Shown here one piece after another: positions 14,889 to 24,434 of a DNA stretch of 46,873 nucleotides. The position numbers and the translations under genes are program-made. The stretch spans positions 3,338-50,210 of the forward strand of contig NZ_SUGA01000041.1 in the NCBI RefSeq assembly GCF_004963255.1. Direction: 5' to 3'. Numbering within the stretch: position 1 is the first letter of the stretch; every line of letters begins with the position of its first letter. This stretch comes from Mesorhizobium sp. (GTDB taxonomy: Bacteria; Pseudomonadota; Alphaproteobacteria; Rhizobiales; Rhizobiaceae). The notes below the pieces were generated by a model. It had not been told where the DNA came from. It made no database searches and saw only the letters and a program-made list of their open reading frames with translations.

Positions 14889-17852
14889 TTAGAAGAAACC
14901 TTTGCGCTGCCACCAGCCCGCACGCTTCGGCTTGTCCTCGGTCTTGGCCTCTTCAGACACGTTCGAGGACACGACGGGAACCACCGGCGCGTCGATCGAC
15001 TGCGGCTTGCGCCGCGTCTGATGCGGGTTGACGGCGGGCTCCGCCTCGGCCGCCGCGGGAGCGGCAGCTGCCTGCTCCGGCTCGACCGCCACGGGCGCCA
15101 CCTGAGCTTCCGCTACAGGTTCGGACACCGTCTCCGCCACGGCCTCCTCGGCGGCTTTCTTGGCGCGCGAACGGCGGGGCTTCTTCGGCTTCTCGACCGC
15201 CTCGGCATCGTCATTGGCGGCCGCGGGAGCAGCAGGCTGCTCGGGCGCGGCCGCTACCGCCGGCACGCCTGCGGCGTCCTCATCTTCCGCCGCTTCGACC
15301 TCGCCATCGGCGGCGACGGCCTCTGACGCCTCGTCGTCACGGCGGTTGCGCTTGCCGCCGCGCTTGCCGCGCCGGCGCTTCTTGCCGGAAGCATCATCGG
15401 TAGCGGTTGCCTCGGCTTCGCCGCCAGCGGTCGCCTCCTGGGCTGCTTCTTCCGGCGCATCCGCGGCATCGTCGCTGGCTTCGCCAGCTTCCGCCGGCGC
15501 CGCCGCGACATCCCCATTGTGCTCGCGGTCGCGGTCCCTGCCGCCACGCCGCCGCCGGCGCTTGCGACGCTTGCGGTCGCGGCCTTCGCCGTCCTCGGAC
15601 CGCTGCTGGTGCTGGCCCTGCTGCTGCGGCTGGCGCGGCTGTTCGGCCTGCACTGCGGCCTCTTCTTCTTCCTCGATGACGATCTCGTCCTCGGGTTCGT
15701 CCGGCTCGACATAGGCCGGCAGGCTGCGCACCTCGACAAAGCCTTCCGGCTTCTCGGCGATGGCGCCGCGGAAGATCGCGTAATGCTGGGTGCCGAGCGT
15801 CTCGTCGGCCTCGATCGTGATCGTCAGGCCGAAACGGGCTTCGAGTTCCACAAGGTTGGCGCGCTTGTGGTTCAGCACATAAAGCGCGGTCGCGGCCGGC
15901 GTGCGCACGATGATGTGGCTGCGCGAATCCTTGAGCAGGAATTCCTCGATCGCCCGCACCACCATCAGCGCCACCGAGGAATCGGAACGCACATGGCCGG
16001 TGCCGCCGCAATGCGGGCAGGGCTTCATGGTCGATTCCAGCACGCTGGCGCGGATGCGCTGGCGCGACATTTCCATCAGACCGAAATGCGAGATGCGGCC
16101 GACCTGGATGCGGGCGCGGTCGTTCTTGAGGTGATCCTTCAGCCGCTTCTCGACAGCGCGGTTGTTGCGGTTCTCCTCCATGTCGATGAAGTCGATGACG
16201 ATGAGGCCGGCAAGGTCGCGCAGGCGCAACTGCCGCGCGACTTCCTCGGCCGCTTCCAGATTGGTGTGTAGCGCGGTCTCCTCGATCGAATGCTCCTTGG
16301 TGGAGCGGCCGGAGTTGACGTCGATCGAGACCAGCGCCTCGGTCTGGTTGATGATGATGTAGCCGCCGCTCTTCAGCGTCACCTGCGGCTGCAGCATGCG
16401 GTCGAGCTGCGCCTCGATGCCGTTGCGCACGAAGATCGGCGTCGTGTCGCGGTAGGGCTGAACCACCTTGGCGTGGCTCGGCATCAGCATGCGCATGAAG
16501 TCCTTGGCCTCGCGATAACCGTCCTCGCCGGAGACCAGGATCTCGTCGATATCCTTGTTGTAGAGGTCGCGCACCGACCGCTTGATCAGGCTGCCTTCCT
16601 CATAGACGAGGGCAGGGGCCGTGGATTGCAGCGTGAGGCTGCGGACATTCTCCCACAGCCGCATCAGATACTCGTAGTCGCGCTTGATCTCGGCCTTGGT
16701 GCGGCTTTCGCCGGCGGTGCGCAGGATGACCCCCATGCCCTGCGGCACGTCGAGGTCGGTCACGACCTCCTTCAGCCGCTTGCGGTCCTGGGCGTTGGTG
16801 ATCTTGCGCGAGATGCCGCCGCCGCGCGCCGTGTTCGGCATCAGCACCGAATAGCGGCCGGCAAGCGAAAGATAGGTGGTGAGCGCGGCGCCCTTGTTGC
16901 CGCGTTCTTCCTTGACCACCTGCACCAGAAGGATCTGGCGGCGCTTGATGACTTCCTGAATCTTGTACTGGCGGCGGACCGGCTTGCGGCGGCTGCGGAT
17001 TTCCTCCAGCGCGTCCTCGGCGCCGACCGACTCGACCTCGTGCTCGTCCGAATGCGAGGCCGATACGTCCTCCAGCATGCCGCGATCATTGTCGCTGGCG
17101 GCTTCGGCGGTCTGCTCGGGCTGATCCGCCTGCGGCACCGCCTCGGAAATCACATCGGCTTCGACGCTCGCTGCAATCGAGGTGGGACCACCTTCGGACG
17201 GCTTGCCGTCCTCGTTGTCCGCTGCGTCGCCGCCGCCGGTCTCGGCGGCGGACTCTTCAGCCGTTTCCTGGTCGGTTTCGACTTCGACGGCTTCGGCGAC
17301 GATGGATGCATCCGATACGTCCGATGCGTCTTCTGGTGAGGCATCGGCGGTCACGCCGCCGGCTTCCGCGCTCCCGGCAGCCTCGCTGGCGGGTTCTTCA
17401 AGGGCTGCGGGCTCAGCCGGGCTTTCCTCGTTTTCCGAGGAAGCGTGTCTGTGCTCGCCGCGGTCGCGGTTCTTGCCGCCGCGCCTGCGGTTGCGCCGCC
17501 CGCCGCGATCGCGCGCCTGCTGCTCTTCGCCGTTCTCCGCTTCCTCGTCGTCTTCGTCCTCGGCCTCCTGCGCTTCGGCGCGCAGCAGAGCCTGACGGTC
17601 GGCGACCGGGATCTGATAGTAGTCGGGATGGATTTCACTGAAGGCGAGAAAACCGTGACGGTTGCCGCCATACTCGACAAAGGCTGCCTGCAGGGAAGGT
17701 TCGACGCGGGTTACGCGGGCGAGGTAGATGTTTCCTTTGAGCTGCTTCTTGTCCTGGGATTCAAAGTCGAATTCTTCGATGCGGTTACCGCGAACGACGA
17801 CAACGCGTGTTTCCTCCGGGTGGGAGGCGTCTATCAGCATCTTGTTGGGCAT
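14889..17852 (-). CDS. rne: Ribonuclease E/G
   Basis: 987 residues. It is the main endonuclease for mRNA decay and rRNA/tRNA processing, and the degradosome scaffold. The N-terminal S1 domain begins at about residue 35 (LKGNIYLARVTRVEPSLQAAFVEYG) but is interrupted at about 93-288 by an acidic, Ala/Glu-rich insertion. It resumes at RQYKIQEVIKRRQILLVQVVKEERGNKGA. Catalytic DNase-I-like part: GGYIIINQTEALVSIDVNSG and LIVIDFIDM hold the metal-binding aspartates. The Zn-link is CPHCGG. The C-terminal third is disordered, with arginine-rich stretches for RNA binding. The ATG at 17852 has AGGAAA upstream. Confidence 0.96.
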   Translation of the reverse strand: MPNKMLIDASHPEETRVVVVRGNRIEEFDFESQDKKQLKGNIYLARVTRVEPSLQAAFVEYGGNRHGFLAFSEIHPDYYQIPVADRQALLRAEAQEAEDEDDEEAENGEEQQARDRGGRRNRRRGGKNRDRGEHRHASSENEESPAEPAALEEPASEAAGSAEAGGVTADASPEDASDVSDASIVAEAVEVETDQETAEESAAETGGGDAADNEDGKPSEGGPTSIAASVEADVISEAVPQADQPEQTAEAASDNDRGMLEDVSASHSDEHEVESVGAEDALEEIRSRRKPVRRQYKIQEVIKRRQILLVQVVKEERGNKGAALTTYLSLAGRYSVLMPNTARGGGISRKITNAQDRKRLKEVVTDLDVPQGMGVILRTAGESRTKAEIKRDYEYLMRLWENVRSLTLQSTAPALVYEEGSLIKRSVRDLYNKDIDEILVSGEDGYREAKDFMRMLMPSHAKVVQPYRDTTPIFVRNGIEAQLDRMLQPQVTLKSGGYIIINQTEALVSIDVNSGRSTKEHSIEETALHTNLEAAEEVARQLRLRDLAGLIVIDFIDMEENRNNRAVEKRLKDHLKNDRARIQVGRISHFGLMEMSRQRIRASVLESTMKPCPHCGGTGHVRSDSSVALMVVRAIEEFLLKDSRSHIIVRTPAATALYVLNHKRANLVELEARFGLTITIEADETLGTQHYAIFRGAIAEKPEGFVEVRSLPAYVEPDEPEDEIVIEEEEEAAVQAEQPRQPQQQGQHQQRSEDGEGRDRKRRKRRRRRGGRDRDREHNGDVAAAPAEAGEASDDAADAPEEAAQEATAGGEAEATATDDASGKKRRRGKRGGKRNRRDDEASEAVAADGEVEAAEDEDAAGVPAVAAAPEQPAAPAAANDDAEAVEKPKKPRRSRAKKAAEEAVAETVSEPVAEAQVAPVAVEPEQAAAAPAAAEAEPAVNPHQTRRKPQSIDAPVVPVVSSNVSEEAKTEDKPKRAGWWQRKGFF

Positions 17853-18469
17853 TATCTTGTTTCCTGCCGGCAGCCGACGGCCGCAGCTGGCGTGGCAATG
17901 CCCGCCGCTGTGCGCCTGTATCTGTGTGCATGCCGGATAATTGAATGTCCGCTAGCCGCCGCTTGAGCGCAATGGCGGTGCCGCCCGCAGCCATTATGGC
18001 GCGGTTGGATGCGGACCTTTCCATGATTGCGCTTGAAGCCATAGGCACCCAGCAGAACCTTTTGAACCAAAGCCCGGGCTGCGCCGGACCAGCTTGTTTG
18101 CTCACGAAGAGCCGGCGCGGGGCAAACCCGGCCGTTTTCCTCACGCAAGCGATTCCCCCGCCACGGGAGCACGCCTGCGAAAATCGTCGCGACCACATGA
18201 GCCTGGAAGGATAAAGGAGCCGCCTTTGCATCCGACCTTTGGCAGGAAACTGCTGAGGCGAGCGGTTCCAGGATTGCAGTGATCCAATGTCGCTTTTATG
18301 ATTTGGCGGGATGGAAGGCAACCCCGATTTCGGATGCCGGCAAAAAGCGCTTCCGCAGGGGAAGGTGCCCTTCGTCTCACCTCATGAAAGGCTTGGTTAA
18401 CCTTCTCTGAATACCAATCGTTAATCGAATTGGCGGCCTGACGGGCACTCTGCGAGAAGACCGGGCGCA
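17853..18469. other. 617-nt gene-free region between divergent rne and amidase genes
   Basis: No supported gene; the short frames on both strands have no family features. It should hold the rne promoter and leader on the minus strand and the amidase promoter on the plus strand. In E. coli the rne leader mediates autoregulation. Here the leader could be several hundred nt long, but I could not recognise the conserved hairpin. A TTAACC-rich segment lies at about 18393-18430. Confidence 0.5.
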
Positions 18470-19756
18470 ATGCGTCAAACCGGGAGCGACGGACAAGAGA
18501 TGGGATCGGCGGGCAACGCGGACAAGAGGGGTGGGGCCGCGGCGCATGTCACGCGCATGTCCTGGGCCGCCTTGATGCTGGCGCTGCTGCTTTGTTTCGC
18601 GGCCGCCGCGCGCGCCGACGGCCTGCTTGGCGCGACCGGCTACAAGATGGCCGGCGACGCCACCAAGATGCGCATCGTCGTGAATTTCGACAGCGAGCCG
18701 GACGTCAAATGGTTCTTGTTGCGCGGCCCCAATCGCCTGGTCGTCGACCTGCCGCGCACGCGATTCGCCCTTGAGGCCAAGGATGTGAAGCCGCGTGGCC
18801 TTGTGCGGGCCGTCCGTTACGGCGATCAGGGACATGGCTCGCGACTGATCCTCACCGGCAAGGGTCCTTTCGCCGTCGACAAGCTCGAGGTGCTCAAGAA
18901 TGACGACGGCACCGGCTACCGCATCGCCATCGACATCTCGGCCGCCTCCGAACGGGAGTTCGACGAGGCGCTGGCCAACCAGTCGCTGACCACCGGTTCG
19001 ACGGTTTCCACCGAAAAAGGCGAGCGGGTCGGCACCGGGCCGGTCTCGGCGCCCGGCCATCGCTTCACAGTGGTGATCGATCCTGGCCATGGCGGCGTCG
19101 ATGGCGGCGCCGAAAGCTCAGCCGGCACGGTCGAGAAGGACGTCACGCTCGCTTTTGCCAAGGAATTGCGCGACAAGCTGGCCGCGGTCGGCAAATACGA
19201 TGTCTTCATGACCCGCGATGACGACGTCTACCTGGCGCTTGACGAGCGCGTGCGCATCGCGCGCCAGCACGAGGCCGATCTCCTGATCTCGATCCACGCC
19301 GATACGATTGCCGTCAAAGGTCTTCGCGGTGCCACGGTCTACACGCTTTCGGACAAGGCCTCCGACCCGGAAGCCCAGGCGCTCGCCGATCGCGAGAACC
19401 TGTCCGACCAGTTCGCGGGGATGAAGATCGAGGACGACAACAAGGAAGTTACCGACATCCTGATCGACCTGATCCGCCGGGAAACGCATGGCTTCTCGAT
19501 GAGCTTCGCTCATACGCTGGTCGGCCAATTGTCGACCAGTGTCGGCCTCATCAACAATCCGCAACGCTCGGCCGGCTTCAAGGTGCTCAAGGCTCCGGAC
19601 GTGCCGTCTGTTCTGGTCGAACTTGGCTACCTCTCCAACAGCAAGGACGAGGCGCAACTGCTCAGTGCCGACTGGCGCGGCAAGGCGGCGCAAAGCATAA
19701 CCAACGCGGTCGCGCTGTTTGCCGCTGCCAAGGCCGGAACGGCGACGGGCGGTTGA
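18470..19756 (+). CDS. N-acetylmuramoyl-L-alanine amidase with AMIN domain (AmiC-like)
   Basis: 428 residues. It cleaves the amide bond between MurNAc and the stem peptide in the periplasm, normally to separate daughter cells. A hydrophobic signal lies at about residues 31-49 (ALMLALLLCFAAAARA). The AMIN targeting domain spans about 55-160. The Amidase_3 domain begins VVIDPGHGGVDGGA, with zinc ligands H207 and E222, and continues LLISIHAD and VPSVLVELGYLSN, which carries the catalytic glutamate. ponA-like PBP1A follows 228 nt later on the same strand. Confidence 0.94.
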   Translation: MRQTGSDGQEMGSAGNADKRGGAAAHVTRMSWAALMLALLLCFAAAARADGLLGATGYKMAGDATKMRIVVNFDSEPDVKWFLLRGPNRLVVDLPRTRFALEAKDVKPRGLVRAVRYGDQGHGSRLILTGKGPFAVDKLEVLKNDDGTGYRIAIDISAASEREFDEALANQSLTTGSTVSTEKGERVGTGPVSAPGHRFTVVIDPGHGGVDGGAESSAGTVEKDVTLAFAKELRDKLAAVGKYDVFMTRDDDVYLALDERVRIARQHEADLLISIHADTIAVKGLRGATVYTLSDKASDPEAQALADRENLSDQFAGMKIEDDNKEVTDILIDLIRRETHGFSMSFAHTLVGQLSTSVGLINNPQRSAGFKVLKAPDVPSVLVELGYLSNSKDEAQLLSADWRGKAAQSITNAVALFAAAKAGTATGG

Positions 19757-19984
19757 TCCGCCCACGCCCCACAACCGCTTGGTGTCTGCAACCATAAGCG
19801 GCGTTGCATGACGACAACACCCGGCGTTATTATTCGGCGACCGAGTCCTCAAATCTCGCGCTGCCGTATTTTGTCCACATGGTCGCGACATGGGTCTTTT
19901 GATTGCGGATTGGGACCGCCCCGGGAAGCTTGCGCGACTGCCGGCTTCGTCTAGGAAACTCCCGAACCTCGGACTGGAGCGGGC

Positions 19985-22441
19985 ATGATTCGTCTCATCG
20001 GCTATTTCTTTGGCATCGGCACAACGCTGGCGTTGCTGGTGGCGGCCGGCCTTGCCATCTATATCAGCCATGTCGCGAAGGACCTGCCCGACTACGAGGT
20101 TCTGGCCAAATACGAACCGCCGGTGACGACGCGCATTCATGCCTCCGACGGCTCGCTGATGGCGGAATATGCGCGCGAGCGGCGCCTCTATCTGCCGATC
20201 CAGGCCATCCCGGACCGCGTCAAGGCCGCTTTCATGTCGGCCGAGGACAAGAACTTCTACAACCACCCCGGCATTGACGTCACCGGCCTTGGCCGCGCCA
20301 TCATCGTCAACCTGCAGAACCTCGGCTCGGGCCGGCGCCAGGTCGGCGCTTCGACCATCACGCAGCAGGTGGCGAAGAACTTCCTGCTCACCTCGGACCA
20401 GACCTACGAGCGCAAGATCAAGGAGATGATCCTGGCCTTCCGCATCGAGCAGGCCTATTCCAAGGACCGCATCCTCGAACTCTACCTCAACGAAATCTTC
20501 TTCGGCTTCGGCGCTTATGGCGTCGCCGGTGCCGCGCTCACCTATTTCGACAAGTCGGTCAACGAGCTGACGGTCGCGGAAGCCGCCTATCTCGCCTCGC
20601 TGCCCAAGGGCCCGAACAATTATCATCCCTTCAAGCATGCTGACCGCGCGATCGAGCGCCGCAACTGGGTCATCGACCAGATGGTCGAGAATGGCTACGT
20701 CACCCGCGAGGAGGGCGCCAAGGCCAAGGCCGAGCCGCTTGGCGTGACGCCGCGCCGCAATGGCTCCTATCTGTTTGCGGGCGAGTATTTCACCGAGGAA
20801 GTCCGCCGCCAGATCATCGCCCGCTACGGCGAGAACGCGCTCTATGAGGGCGGCCTGTCGGTGCGCACCACGCTCGATCCGAACATCCAGCTTATCGCCC
20901 GCAAGTCGCTGCAGAACGGCCTGCTCAAATACGACATGCTGCGCGGCTACCGCGGTCCGGTCACGCATATCGACATTTCCGGCGACTGGGGCGTGCCGCT
21001 CGGCAATGTGAAAGGCCTCGAGGACGTGCCGGAATGGACGCTTGCCGTCGTGCTCGACAGTTCGGCGGACGGGCTGACCATCGGCATCCAGCCGACGCGG
21101 CAGATCTCTGGCGAACTCGTCAAGGACCGGGTCCAGGGCACCGTCAGCAAGGACGACATGGGCTTTGCCATGCGCCATTTCGTCAACGGCAAGTCCGTCA
21201 GGGCGAAGTCTCCGGCGGAGGTGCTGGAGCCGGGCGACGTCGTCTTCGTGCAGAAGAATGACGGCTCCGACAACACCTATATGCTGCGCCAGGTGCCCGA
21301 GGTCGAAGGCGGTCTCGTCGCCATGGATCCGCATACCGGCCGCGTGCTCGCCATGGTCGGCGGATTCTCCTACGCGCAGTCCGAGTTCAACCGCGCGACC
21401 CAGGCGATGCGCCAGCCCGGCTCCTCGTTCAAGCCGATCGTCTATTCGGCGGCGCTCGACAATGGCTATACGCCGGCCTCGGTGATCATGGATGGCCCGA
21501 TCACCATCCAGAGCGGCAACACCACCTGGACGCCGAAGAACTATGACGGCACGGTCGCTGGGCCGGCCACCTTGCGCTCCGGCATCGAGAAGTCGCGCAA
21601 CCTGATGACGGTGCGGCTTGCCAACGACATGGGCATGAAGCTCGTCGTGGAATATGCCGAGCGCTTCGGCGTCTACGATCACCTTGCGCCCTATCTGCCG
21701 ATGGCGCTGGGCTCCGGCGAGACGACCGTCATGCGCATGGTCTCGGCCTATTCGATCATGGCCAATGGCGGCAAATCGATCAAACCCTCGCTGATCGACC
21801 GCATCCAGGACCGCTACGGCAAGACGGTGTTCAAGCAGGACGAGCGCGGTTGCGAAGGCTGCAACGCCACTGAGTGGAAGAACCAACCCGAGCCGGAACT
21901 GGTCGACAATTCCGAGCAGGTGCTCGACCCGATGACCGCCTACCAGATCACCTCGATGATGGAAGGCGTCGTGCAGCGCGGCACCGGCGCCACCATCGGC
22001 GAGCTCGGCCGCCACATCGCCGGCAAGACCGGCACCACCAATGACGAGAAGGACGCCTGGTTCATCGGCTTCACGCCAAACCTCGTCGTCGGTCTCTACA
22101 TGGGCTACGACACGCCGCGCGGCCTTGGCAAGGGCGCCACGGGCGGCGGTCTCGCCGCGCCGATCTTCAAGGATTTCATGCGTGTGGCGCTGGACGGCAA
22201 GCCGAACACCGACTTCCAGGTTCCGGACGGCATGAAGCTCATCGCCATCAACCGCAAGACCGGCATGCGTGCCGCCGAAGGCGATCCCAACACCATCGTC
22301 GAGGCGTTCAAGCCCGGCACCGGTCCGGCCGACAGCTACTGGGTGATCGGCATGGGCGCGGATGGCTCCAACGGTTCGGGTGGCGCGCTGTCGCCGCAGG
22401 CCAACCAGGCCATCCAGGACGGCGGCGGCGGGCTCTACTGA
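19985..22441 (+). CDS. mrcA: Penicillin-binding protein 1A (bifunctional class A PBP)
   Basis: 818 residues. It polymerises glycan strands and cross-links peptides in the periplasm. One N-terminal membrane anchor is present (YFFGIGTTLALLVAAGLAIYI). The glycosyltransferase domain has SAEDKNFYNHPGID with its catalytic glutamate and GASTITQQVAKNF. An OB-like segment follows. The transpeptidase domain has the SxxK serine in QPGSSFKPIVY, SRN in EKSRNLMT, and KTGTTND near residue 680. A short Gly/Ser-rich tail ends the protein. It pairs functionally with the amidase upstream. Confidence 0.96.
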   Translation: MIRLIGYFFGIGTTLALLVAAGLAIYISHVAKDLPDYEVLAKYEPPVTTRIHASDGSLMAEYARERRLYLPIQAIPDRVKAAFMSAEDKNFYNHPGIDVTGLGRAIIVNLQNLGSGRRQVGASTITQQVAKNFLLTSDQTYERKIKEMILAFRIEQAYSKDRILELYLNEIFFGFGAYGVAGAALTYFDKSVNELTVAEAAYLASLPKGPNNYHPFKHADRAIERRNWVIDQMVENGYVTREEGAKAKAEPLGVTPRRNGSYLFAGEYFTEEVRRQIIARYGENALYEGGLSVRTTLDPNIQLIARKSLQNGLLKYDMLRGYRGPVTHIDISGDWGVPLGNVKGLEDVPEWTLAVVLDSSADGLTIGIQPTRQISGELVKDRVQGTVSKDDMGFAMRHFVNGKSVRAKSPAEVLEPGDVVFVQKNDGSDNTYMLRQVPEVEGGLVAMDPHTGRVLAMVGGFSYAQSEFNRATQAMRQPGSSFKPIVYSAALDNGYTPASVIMDGPITIQSGNTTWTPKNYDGTVAGPATLRSGIEKSRNLMTVRLANDMGMKLVVEYAERFGVYDHLAPYLPMALGSGETTVMRMVSAYSIMANGGKSIKPSLIDRIQDRYGKTVFKQDERGCEGCNATEWKNQPEPELVDNSEQVLDPMTAYQITSMMEGVVQRGTGATIGELGRHIAGKTGTTNDEKDAWFIGFTPNLVVGLYMGYDTPRGLGKGATGGGLAAPIFKDFMRVALDGKPNTDFQVPDGMKLIAINRKTGMRAAEGDPNTIVEAFKPGTGPADSYWVIGMGADGSNGSGGALSPQANQAIQDGGGGLY

Positions 22442-22457
22442 TCTCCTCCATTCCGGA

Positions 22458-22493
22458 ATGGGCCGGCGCGAAACCGCCGGCCCATTTCGCTTT
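22458..22493 (+). terminator. Stem-loop after PBP1A
   Basis: Perfect 11-bp stem ATGGGCCGGCG (22458-22468) and CGCCGGCCCAT (22475-22485) with a CGAAAC loop, then TTCGCTTT. The T-run is weak, but position and stem strength fit a terminator ahead of prfB. Confidence 0.7.
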
Positions 22494-22568
22494 ACAGGCG
22501 GCGACGCCGTGCCTATGTATCGCGCCTATTCCGAAAAGACCGAAAAGAACAGGACCGAACGAAAAGCC

Positions 22569-23700
22569 ATGCGCGCGGAAACGCTCAACATTGTCGACGA
22601 GATCAGGCAGGCGATAACCCTGCTGAGGAGGCATCTTTGACTGGGATCAAGCTGTAAAGCGGCTTGAGTACCTGAACTCGCGCGCCGAGGATTCCAGCCT
22701 CTGGAATGATCCGATCGAAGCGCAGAAGCTGATGCGGGAGCGCCAGGAGCTCGAGGACGGCATCGCAGCCGTCAAGGGGCTGACCCAGGCGCTGGAAGAC
22801 AATATCGGCCTGATCGAGCTCGGCGAGGAAGAGGGCGACGACGACATCATCGCGGAAGCGGAGGCTGCGCTGCGCTCGATGCAGGGCGAGGCGAAGGCCC
22901 GCCAGGTCGAGACGCTGCTCTCCGGCGAAGCCGACGCCAACGACACCTATCTCGAAATCCATGCCGGCGCGGGCGGCACCGAAAGCCAGGACTGGGCCTC
23001 GATGCTCTTGCGCATGTACACGCGCTGGGCCGAGCGCCGCCGCTTCAAGGTCGAGGTGCTGGAAGTCCATGACGGCGAGGAGGCCGGCATCAAGTCGGCA
23101 ACCGTGCTGATCAAGGGCCACAATGCCTATGGCTGGCTGAAGACGGAATCCGGCGTCCACCGCCTGGTGCGCATCTCGCCCTATGACAGCAATGCGCGGC
23201 GCCACACCTCCTTCGCCAGCGTCTGGGTCTATCCCGTCATCGACGACTCGATCGAGATCAATGTTTCCGAATCCGACGTGCGCATCGACACCTATCGTTC
23301 CTCGGGTTCGGGCGGCCAGCACGTCAACACCACCGATTCGGCGGTCCGCATCACCCATCTTGCGACCGGCATAGCGGTCGCCTGCCAGGCTGAGCGCTCG
23401 CAGCACAAGAACCGCGCCAAGGCCTGGGAAATGCTGCGCTCGCGCCTCTACGAGGAAGAGCTGAAGAAGCGCGAGGCGGTCGCCAACGCCACGGAGGCGT
23501 CGAAGAGCGACATCGGCTGGGGTCACCAGATCCGCTCCTACGTGCTGCAGCCCTACCAGCTGGTGAAGGATCTGCGCACGGGCGTCGAAAGCACCTCGCC
23601 GTCGAGCGTGCTCGACGGAGACCTCGACGAGTTCATGGAAGCCTCGCTCTCGCATCGCATCGAGGGTGGTGCAGGCGAAGCGGTGGCTGACCTCGACTAG
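22569..23700 (+). CDS. prfB: Peptide chain release factor 2, made by programmed +1 frameshift
   Basis: The reading frame is 22569-22637 joined to 22639-23700, giving 376 residues. The first 23 codons end CTT followed by an in-frame TGA (22638-22640); skipping T22638 yields Leu-Asp-Trp-Asp and continues RF2. The Shine-Dalgarno-like GAGGAGG lies just upstream of the slippery CTT-TGA-C, the arrangement of E. coli prfB, where low RF2 favours frameshifting. RF2 reads UGA and UAA. The peptidyl-tRNA hydrolysis motif GGQ is in GSGGQHVNTTDSAV. The codon-recognition tripeptide is SPY here (RISPYDSNARRHTSF), where E. coli has SPF. Confidence 0.97.
22625..22641 (+). promoter_or_regulatory. prfB +1 frameshift site
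   Basis: Internal GAGGAGG (22625-22631), then CAT, the slippery CTT and TGA stop with C as the following base (a weak stop context). All elements of the classic autoregulatory RF2 frameshift are present. Confidence 0.95.
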
Positions 23701-23731
23701 GATTCCCGGCGCTGGACGACGGAGGAAGCCG

Positions 23732-24136
23732 GTGACGCGCAAACTTACAGGGAAATGCTTCTGCGGCGCCGTTCACTATGAAGTGGCGGACGAATTCGCC
23801 TATGCCGCAAACTGCCACTGCTCCAACTGCCGGCGCACGACGGGATCGGCATTCAAGCCTTTCGCCGGCATCGAGCGCGGCAAGTTCCGCCTCATCGCCG
23901 GCGACGACAGGCTGCTGATTTTCGGCGACGAGAGCGGCCATGACGCGCATTGCGGCCGCTGCGGCTCGCTCGTCTATTCATTGGTCCGCGAAGGCGCCTA
24001 CGTCCATGTCGCCATGGGGACGCTGATGGACGATCCAGGCATTCGCCCGAGCGCACATATCTTCGTCGGTTCAAAGGCGCCGTGGTTCACGATTACAGAC
24101 GATCTGCCGCAATATCGTGAACACGCCGACGGCTGA
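23732..24136 (+). CDS. GFA-fold zinc-binding protein (first copy)
   Basis: 134 residues from GTG 23732, chosen because GGAGGA lies at 23721-23726 and the protein then begins TRKLTGKCFCGAVHYEV, the normal GFA start. Cysteine sets CFCGAV, CHCSNCRR and CGRCGS match the zinc sites of the glutathione-dependent formaldehyde-activating (Gfa) fold. Most family members have no proven reaction, so enzyme activity is uncertain. The end (HADG) is 298 nt before a secreted protein; a second GFA gene lies at 24965. Confidence 0.88.
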   Translation: MTRKLTGKCFCGAVHYEVADEFAYAANCHCSNCRRTTGSAFKPFAGIERGKFRLIAGDDRLLIFGDESGHDAHCGRCGSLVYSLVREGAYVHVAMGTLMDDPGIRPSAHIFVGSKAPWFTITDDLPQYREHADG

Positions 24137-24141
24137 AGGCC

Positions 24142-24167
24142 GGAACTTCCTTCGGAGGAACTTCGTT
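24142..24167 (+). promoter_or_regulatory. Candidate EcfG (general stress response) promoter
   Basis: GGAAC (24142-24146), 17 nt, then CGTT (24164-24167), matching the alphaproteobacterial EcfG consensus GGAAC-N16/17-CGTT. It lies just after the first GFA gene and reads toward the secreted protein at 24435. Confidence 0.5.
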
Positions 24168-24434
24168 CTTAGGCACCCTGGGCGCAGGGCCGTTGTCTGG
24201 TTCTTGCCAGCCAGGTCTGCGCATCCTTTCCGTCGCCGAAGTTTGAAACCGGCGCGTCGCCATGGCGCGCCCACTTCTTGCGCTGGCTATGGAATCAGCT
24301 CAGCATTCGAGCTGTGGGATAGAAGCATTTATGGCCGGACGCGGCATAAACTGCGACCGACGATCCGGCCACTGGGAAGACACGTTCCGGGAACGGGCAA
24401 GCTGAAACGCTTGATGCTCGAAAGGAACGTTTCG

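Noticed and set aside
19118..22015. 965-codon open frame on the minus strand opposite the amidase and PBP1A
   Set aside because: Antisense shadow with no recognisable motif; both sense genes carry full catalytic signatures.
22638..22640. In-frame TGA in prfB as a sign of a pseudogene
   Set aside because: The Shine-Dalgarno-like site, slippery CTT and following C are the known programmed frameshift, and the rest of RF2 is intact.
24260..24410. A frame of about 48 codons starting MARPLLALAMES between the first GFA gene and the secreted protein
   Set aside because: No ribosome-binding site and no family features; it could not be separated from chance.
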